Below are positions 31,371-35,412 of a DNA stretch of 35,412 bases, in pieces. A model generated the notes under the pieces. It saw only the letters and a program-made list of their open reading frames with translations, did not search any database and was not told the DNA's origin. The translations under genes and the position numbers were made by a program. This stretch comes from Spirochaetaceae bacterium. GTDB taxonomy: Bacteria > Spirochaetota > Spirochaetia > Treponematales > Breznakiellaceae. Each line of letters starts with the position of its first letter. Within the stretch, counting starts at the first letter, position 1. Location: positions 1 to 35,412 of the forward strand of contig JAISIL010000211.1 of NCBI GenBank assembly GCA_031262035.1. The letters are read 5' to 3'.

Positions 31371-32663
31371 ATGCGAAAAAAGGATGCCGAATTTGTTATT
31401 TCATCAGTGTTTTTTCTCCTTGTAGCCTTTTTTTGCAGTTCTTGCGGGATGTTTCAGTCGAAAACGGCTGTCTTATGGACAGACATTCCCGAATTTGCCC
31501 TGTATGCCGGTGCTTTTAACACTGCCCAGGATGAATGGACCCTGGAAGTCCGCTATATGGACTCCCCGGCAGGCGAACTGGCAGAACTCATCAACAATGA
31601 GGTAGGGGCTTTTACAAGGGGAAAGGCCAATTATCCCGACCTTGTCGCCGGTTCCTGGCTAAAAAGCTCCTCTACATCGGGGATTTTTGCCCCCCTTGAT
31701 GAAGAAATTGAAAAAGGGCTTATCAATCCGGACTCTTTTTACAAAAATCTCCTTAATTTAGGGCGCATCAACAATGTGCAGTGCCTCTTACCTATTGCTT
31801 TTAACCTGCCTGCTATTGTGTTCCCCAAAAGCATTGAACGCAGTTTGCAGAACCCTTTTACCATTACCCTTGCCGAATTACGGGAGACAAGCGAAAAATA
31901 TATTGAGTTTGATAAAAGCGAGCGGCTTACCAAAATGGGCTTTTCCCCGCTCTGGAATGATGACTTCCTCTATACCATGGTAAACCTTTTTGGGGCTAAT
32001 TTCCGTGAAGATACCCCATTGCAGTGGGATAACAATGCCTTAAACGAGGCTCTAGCCTACGGCGCCGATTGGATTCGCCCCGACGGCGATGAATTTATCT
32101 TTAAGTATTTTACCGAGCCGCCTTCGCAGCTCCTCCTTTCAGGCCGTATATCTTTTGCCTACATGGAAAGCAATGGCTTTTTTTCGCTTACCCAGGAAGA
32201 ACGCGATGCCCTCTCGTTTCGCTGGCTTAATTGGGAGGACTCTATTCCCCTTGCCGAAGATATAAGTTATCTGGGTATTTGCCGGGAAGGCCGGGCCGAA
32301 GAAGCAGCCTATGCCTTTGTATCCTGGTTTTACAATGAAGAAACCCAGCAGATGTTTTTGGAAGAGGCCAATAGATTGCATCTAAAAGAGCGTGCTTTCG
32401 GCATTGCAGGGGGCTTTTCCGCTATCCGCGCGGTTACCGAGACGGTGTATCCGAAATACTATCCCGGTTTGCTCGGCCATGTTCCACCTGAAGATTACCT
32501 TGCCTCTCCGAATATCCTTCCCCGCATCTGGCTTGGCCTTAAGGAAAGGGTGATTCTTCCCTACTTGTATACCTGTATCCATGATGATATTGTAAATAAT
32601 ACCGAAGATATCCTCAGGCAGCGAATACTGGAATGGTATCGAAGCAGCAATCAAAGAAGGTAA
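31371..32663 (+). CDS. Extracellular solute-binding-like lipoprotein
   Basis: A 430-residue protein with an N-terminal export signal: MRKKDAEF, a hydrophobic stretch (VISSVFFLLVAFF) and CSSC, a relaxed spirochaete-type lipobox. The body has features of family 1 ABC solute-binding proteins: LWTDIPEFALYAGAF, YPDLVAGSW, LLPIAFNLPAIVFPK, and the late segment EEAAYAFVSWFYNEETQQMFLEE. No permease or ATPase genes are adjacent, so it may depend on components elsewhere or serve another envelope role. A TTG at 31362, right after the upstream stop, is an alternative start that adds three residues. Confidence 0.8.
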   Translation: MRKKDAEFVISSVFFLLVAFFCSSCGMFQSKTAVLWTDIPEFALYAGAFNTAQDEWTLEVRYMDSPAGELAELINNEVGAFTRGKANYPDLVAGSWLKSSSTSGIFAPLDEEIEKGLINPDSFYKNLLNLGRINNVQCLLPIAFNLPAIVFPKSIERSLQNPFTITLAELRETSEKYIEFDKSERLTKMGFSPLWNDDFLYTMVNLFGANFREDTPLQWDNNALNEALAYGADWIRPDGDEFIFKYFTEPPSQLLLSGRISFAYMESNGFFSLTQEERDALSFRWLNWEDSIPLAEDISYLGICREGRAEEAAYAFVSWFYNEETQQMFLEEANRLHLKERAFGIAGGFSAIRAVTETVYPKYYPGLLGHVPPEDYLASPNILPRIWLGLKERVILPYLYTCIHDDIVNNTEDILRQRILEWYRSSNQRR

Positions 32664-32676
32664 GAGCAGGAGAAAG

Positions 32677-33447
32677 ATGCAGTTTGAACTAAACGAAGCC
32701 CAAATTGATGAAATTCTCTTTGTAATGGAAGATCAGAACAGTAATTTTATCTTTGACACAGAAAGCGGCGAAATTATCAATCTTGATGAGCAGATATTTA
32801 CTGATAAGAGTGAAAATACCCGGGGAGACCGCTATATTGACCTTCCCGACTGGGATTCCTCCGAAGGCTTTCTCCTGATGGAGCACTTTGCCGCTTCGCT
32901 GAAGAATCCGATAATCCAGAATAAGCTGAGAGCGGCGCTTGACCGGGGCAAGGGAGTCTTCCGGGCCTTCAAGGATGTGCTTGCTGAGTATCCCGAGGCT
33001 GAACAACTCTGGTATTCATTCAAAGAACGGGAGATGCGAAAGGTTGTTCTTGATTGGTATAATGCCATGCGGGAAACCTGGGGACTGGAAAAAATCGGCC
33101 TTGAGCCTGAGGATACCGACGACCTTATCTTTGAGGACTTTAAATTCGAGACCTGGACAGAGGCCGGCGCCTTTGGCCTCTATGCAGAAACTGAAGCCGG
33201 TGAAAAAGTGGGACAGATTAGCGGCAGTATCAGCGAGGGGCCTAAAAAAAGTATCAGCATTACAGAACTCCGTGTAGAAGATATGTATCAAGGTTTGGGT
33301 GTAGGGAAATCACTTTTAAGCCGTTTCCTTGAAAACTATGCAAAAGAGGCAAGTGTGCAGATAGACCTTCCGGTAAGCAGCGTCGGTTTTTCCCGTGCGC
33401 TTGAACGGGAAGGTTTTTCGGCGCTTAGCACTAGATTTATACGCTAA
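32677..33447 (+). CDS. UPF0158 domain fused to GNAT-like acetyltransferase domain
   Basis: A 256-residue protein with two parts. Residues 1 to about 140 match the UPF0158 family: FIFDTESGEI, YIDLPDWDSSEGFLLMEHFAA, then GVFRAFKDVLAEYPEAEQLWYSFKEREMRKVVLDWY. Residues about 155-256 look like a GNAT domain, with the acetyl-CoA loop in ELRVEDMYQGLGVGKSLLSRFLE and a late VGFSRALEREGF. The function of UPF0158 is unknown; the acetyltransferase assignment rests on the QGLGVGKSLL motif. AGGAG precedes the ATG, 13 bp after the lipoprotein gene. Confidence 0.78.
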   Translation: MQFELNEAQIDEILFVMEDQNSNFIFDTESGEIINLDEQIFTDKSENTRGDRYIDLPDWDSSEGFLLMEHFAASLKNPIIQNKLRAALDRGKGVFRAFKDVLAEYPEAEQLWYSFKEREMRKVVLDWYNAMRETWGLEKIGLEPEDTDDLIFEDFKFETWTEAGAFGLYAETEAGEKVGQISGSISEGPKKSISITELRVEDMYQGLGVGKSLLSRFLENYAKEASVQIDLPVSSVGFSRALEREGFSALSTRFIR

Positions 33448-33480
33448 AATAGATTATACTTTAGTAATAAGAGGTTATGT

Positions 33481-34563
33481 ATGGATATTTCTCTATTGCT
33501 TAAGATACTAAAGATTGCCGGAATTGTTATTGCTGTTCTTGTTGTTATTGCCCTTATTGGCACTGTCTATTTATCGCTTACTGAATATAAGCCTGATGCG
33601 GTTGAGCCGCTTGTAGTGAATCCCCCTGCCGCCCTGCCTGCCCCTTCTATTGGAGACAGCCTGTCTATTTTGTCCTGGAATATCGGCTATGCTGCGCTTT
33701 CGGACGACCAGGATTTTTTTATGGATGGCGGAAAGGGTATCCGGCCAAAGGAAAAATCGATTGTAGAAACAAACCTCAAGGCAATACGGGATTTTATTGT
33801 CCGTCAAAATGCCGATATCAGCCTTTTACAGGAAGTAGACTACAGTTCGCATCGTTCCTATAAGATTAACGAGGTAGATTATCTTGATAAAAGCTACAAT
33901 GGGGTAAGCCTCTATGCGCCAAACTTTCGTGTTGCCTTTGTTCCCTACCCGCTACCCCCGATTGGTTCTGTAGAAAGCGGCCTGGTAAATATGAACCGGC
34001 TCAATGTCCGCAGCGCAGAAAGGCTCAGGCTTCCCACACCTTTTACCTGGCCTGTGCGTGTGGCCAACCTGAAAAGGGCTCTATTGGTAGAATATATTCC
34101 CCTGGCTAATTCCGACAAGCAGCTTGTGGTAATAAACCTTCATCTTGAAGCCTATTCCTCTAACGAGGGCCGCATTGCACAGATGAAGGTTTTAAGCGAA
34201 ACAATGGAAAGCGAATATAAAAAAGGGAACTATGTTATTGCAGGCGGCGACTTTAACCAAACCTTTCCCGGTATAGACATTGAAAAAGGCCCTTTTGCCA
34301 TACTGGAAAAAGATTTCTTTGTCCCCGGTGTGCTGAGCCAGGCCATGATTCCCCAGGGCTTTAGCTATGCTGTCGATACAAAAACCCCCTCCAACCGCCT
34401 GAACAACAAGCCCTATTCCAGGGACGACACAACAGCCCAGCATTACATCATAGACGGCTTTATTCTGTCGCCAAATGTAAAACTTGTGTCGGTGCAAACC
34501 ATCAACCTCAATTTCGTCAACTCCTACCACAACCCCGTGCATCTGGAGGTGCAGTTGAGGTAA
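33481..34563 (+). CDS. Membrane-anchored endonuclease/exonuclease/phosphatase-family protein
   Basis: A 360-residue protein with one N-terminal transmembrane helix (residues about 8-33), so the catalytic domain is likely outside the cytoplasmic membrane. EEP-fold motifs follow: LSWNIG, the metal-binding Glu in LLQEVDY, NLHLEA, GGDFNQTF and IIDGFIL. The final SDH motif is changed to SYHNPVHLEV, with the His kept. Family members cut phosphodiesters in DNA, sphingomyelin or inositol phosphates; substrate here unknown. AAGAGG precedes the ATG. It ends 5 bp from the convergent toxin gene, with no visible terminator between. Confidence 0.85.
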   Translation: MDISLLLKILKIAGIVIAVLVVIALIGTVYLSLTEYKPDAVEPLVVNPPAALPAPSIGDSLSILSWNIGYAALSDDQDFFMDGGKGIRPKEKSIVETNLKAIRDFIVRQNADISLLQEVDYSSHRSYKINEVDYLDKSYNGVSLYAPNFRVAFVPYPLPPIGSVESGLVNMNRLNVRSAERLRLPTPFTWPVRVANLKRALLVEYIPLANSDKQLVVINLHLEAYSSNEGRIAQMKVLSETMESEYKKGNYVIAGGDFNQTFPGIDIEKGPFAILEKDFFVPGVLSQAMIPQGFSYAVDTKTPSNRLNNKPYSRDDTTAQHYIIDGFILSPNVKLVSVQTINLNFVNSYHNPVHLEVQLR

Positions 34564-34568
34564 GCAGA

Positions 34569-34949
34569 TTAGACGGACTTCTCGAAATAATGCACTGCAG
34601 GTAAATCCTTAAAGTGGTGGTCAGTTGTCCATAATTCGGCCTCGTAAAGCAAGGTGATGGCATAGATGATGCTGTCTGCAATCGGGAGTTTCCATGTCTG
34701 GCTTATTTTGGTAGAATAAATGGCAATACTGCTATCCAAATCGACAACCTTCCCCTGAGACATCATGTAGACAACATGGTCGGCAGCCTCATCATCCTTT
34801 TCACGGGAAATCCGTTTATAAACTTCGTGAAAGCAGATAGAAGGAACAACTAACTCATCGGTTTTGAGTAATATTGGCTCAAATGTATCTGCCAACTGGC
34901 CGTCGGCGGCATATTCAACCCAGGCTGAAGAATCGAGGACATTCATCAT
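34569..34949 (-). CDS. PIN-domain ribonuclease toxin (VapC type)
   Basis: A 126-residue PIN domain. The acidic residues expected at the metal site are present: Asp in NVLDSSAWVEY, Glu in FHEVYKRI, Asp in PIADSIIYA and Asp in WTTDHHFKDL. The ATG overlaps the antitoxin stop (ATGATGA), with GGAG upstream, the usual antitoxin-toxin coupling. A longer frame starting at 34994 runs inside the antitoxin and is rejected. Targets (tRNA or other RNA) cannot be predicted. Confidence 0.9.
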   Translation of the reverse strand: MMNVLDSSAWVEYAADGQLADTFEPILLKTDELVVPSICFHEVYKRISREKDDEAADHVVYMMSQGKVVDLDSSIAIYSTKISQTWKLPIADSIIYAITLLYEAELWTTDHHFKDLPAVHYFEKSV

Positions 34950-35179
34950 AATTCTCCATTCATAGTGCGGTCTTCTTCTTCCCGCTCTTTGCAAAAATCA
35001 GAATTAACACCTCGTGCAATACCCCGAATGCTTTTTAGAGGCGAATCTTTAACGAGATGAACATCCTTCCCGACCGGAATGAAGCCAACCTTATTCCCTG
35101 GCTTAATCCGCCATGTCTCCCTGGTGCGTTTAGGGATAACAATCTGATACTTTGGCGAAACAACTGCTACATCTACCAT
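34946..35179 (-). CDS. AbrB/SpoVT-type antitoxin (VapB type)
   Basis: A 77-residue protein. Residues about 1-45 form a SpoVT/AbrB swapped-hairpin DNA-binding domain (VSPKYQIVIPKRTRETWRIKPGNKVGFIPVG). The charged tail (KSIRGIARG, then DFCKEREEEDR) would wrap the toxin. AAGGAGAG precedes the ATG and the pair has its own promoter. Autorepression through the AbrB domain is expected from the family, not shown here. Confidence 0.9.
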   Translation of the reverse strand: MVDVAVVSPKYQIVIPKRTRETWRIKPGNKVGFIPVGKDVHLVKDSPLKSIRGIARGVNSDFCKEREEEDRTMNGEL

Positions 35180-35201
35180 ATCGATACTCTCCTTGCTTTA
35201 C

Positions 35202-35230
35202 AATATAGCGAACGATGCGATTTTTGTCAA
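35202..35230 (-). promoter_or_regulatory. Promoter of the vapBC-type pair
   Basis: On the minus strand a perfect TTGACA (35225-35230), a 17 bp spacer and TATATT (35202-35207), about 22 bp before the antitoxin ATG. Confidence 0.8.
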
Positions 35231-35248
35231 GAGGTTCCCTCAAACTTC

Positions 35249-35412
35249 CAGGGCAAAATCATTTAACTTTGAAATCATAAAAAAACAACCACAAATATAC
35301 ACGAATCGGCTTCGCCGACACGAATATTCTATGATAAGTAAGTAAAAATTCGTGTGGCCGAAGGCCATTCGTGTTATTCGTGGTTACTATAAAGTTAAAT
35401 GATTTTGCCCTG
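35249..35412 (-). repeat. Cloverleaf-type intergenic repeat, copy 8, with an extra outer inverted repeat
   Basis: The core at 35287-35385 has side hairpins CGGC-TTC-GCCG and GGCC-GAA-GGCC and central stem ACACGAAT/ATTCGTGT. Its central loop is the reverse complement of those in copies 3, 5, 6 and 7, so it is inserted the other way round. It is enclosed by a perfect 22 bp inverted repeat (35249-35270 and 35391-35412, beginning CAGGGCAAAATC), the right arm of which ends exactly at the window edge. Confidence 0.9.

Noticed and set aside
34569-34994. Longer toxin from 34994
   Set aside because: The extra residues lie antiparallel to no known domain feature and inside the antitoxin gene; ATGATGA overlap with GGAG marks the real start.
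34569-35179. Toxin-antitoxin pair as part of a larger mobile or defence island
   Set aside because: No recombinase, phage or restriction gene lies nearby and base composition does not obviously change; it is a lone two-gene locus.
3933-35385. Integron attC sites (structured repeats ending in GTT, as in some treponeme integrons)
   Set aside because: The repeats lie between housekeeping genes in both orientations, not in a one-gene cassette array. No integrase is present and the R-box pattern is not conserved.
3933-35385. CRISPR array
   Set aside because: The copies are kilobases apart with genes between them, and no cas genes are present.

Overview
The window reads as a chromosomal segment of a spirochaete, most likely a Treponema-type organism with a base composition near 50% GC (termite-gut treponemes fit this better than T. 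pallidum). The clues are the rpmF-acpP-rnc cluster, adjacent pgk and tpiA, a PGK with HLGDP in place of the usual HLGRP, many lipoproteins with relaxed lipoboxes, and lone housekeeping genes in short operons. This placement is inference from gene content and recalled gene order; no database was searched.

Layout. 1-2700 (minus): rpmF, acpP, rnc, asnS. 2800-6200 (plus): gap, pgk, tpiA (lower glycolysis), converging on a glycogen debranching enzyme (6201-8411, minus). 8651-12061 (plus): ferritin-like/VIT1 iron protein, lipoprotein, oligoendopeptidase F. 12256-17033 (plus): argS, a YfcE-like phosphoesterase, an alpha/beta hydrolase, a membrane-anchored Holliday-resolvase-like nuclease, a small exported protein and an FtsB/DivIC-like protein. 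16960-20506 (minus): iorA-iorB-paaK, for aromatic 2-oxoacid oxidation and CoA-ester formation. 20734-26503 (plus): clpP, then a tightly coupled run of Fe-S aldo/keto reductase, acyltransferase and a Zn/Mn ABC transporter. 26620-27726: RNA/DNA methyltransferase, tail-to-tail with a lone ilvB. 29757-34563 (plus): TSCPD protein, aminotransferase, solute-binding lipoprotein, UPF0158-GNAT fusion and EEP-family phosphoesterase. 34569-35179 (minus): a vapBC-type toxin-antitoxin pair.

The genes are mostly ordinary; the unusual content lies in repeats. Eight intergenic copies of an element of about 90-110 bp run from AACCACGAAT to ATTCGTGGTT. Each can fold as a four-way, cloverleaf-like junction: an outer stem, a central hairpin and two small side hairpins. 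The side-hairpin stems change sequence between copies but stay paired, so structure appears to be conserved more than sequence. All eight copies lie between genes, close to start codons or promoters.

A second set of short GC-rich or palindromic repeats lies inside essential genes without breaking frame (asnS, argS, ilvB, iorA three times, an acyltransferase, the znuA-like gene, and the signal peptide of a small exported protein). At least five families are involved. They encode recurrent peptides such as SHAEARGRGG, GRALPL/GRALSL, SPLAGEVGWG and LCVLCVLCG.

Promoters are easy to read here: eleven TTGNNN-17 bp-TANNNT pairs are visible. In four genes (glgX, iorA, aldo/keto reductase, ilvB) the -10 box ends exactly 6 bp before the ATG, and in argS 8 bp before. 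None of the five has a Shine-Dalgarno sequence, which predicts leaderless mRNAs. No gene-free stretch exceeds 300 bp, and no tRNA, rRNA, CRISPR array, transposase or phage gene was seen.
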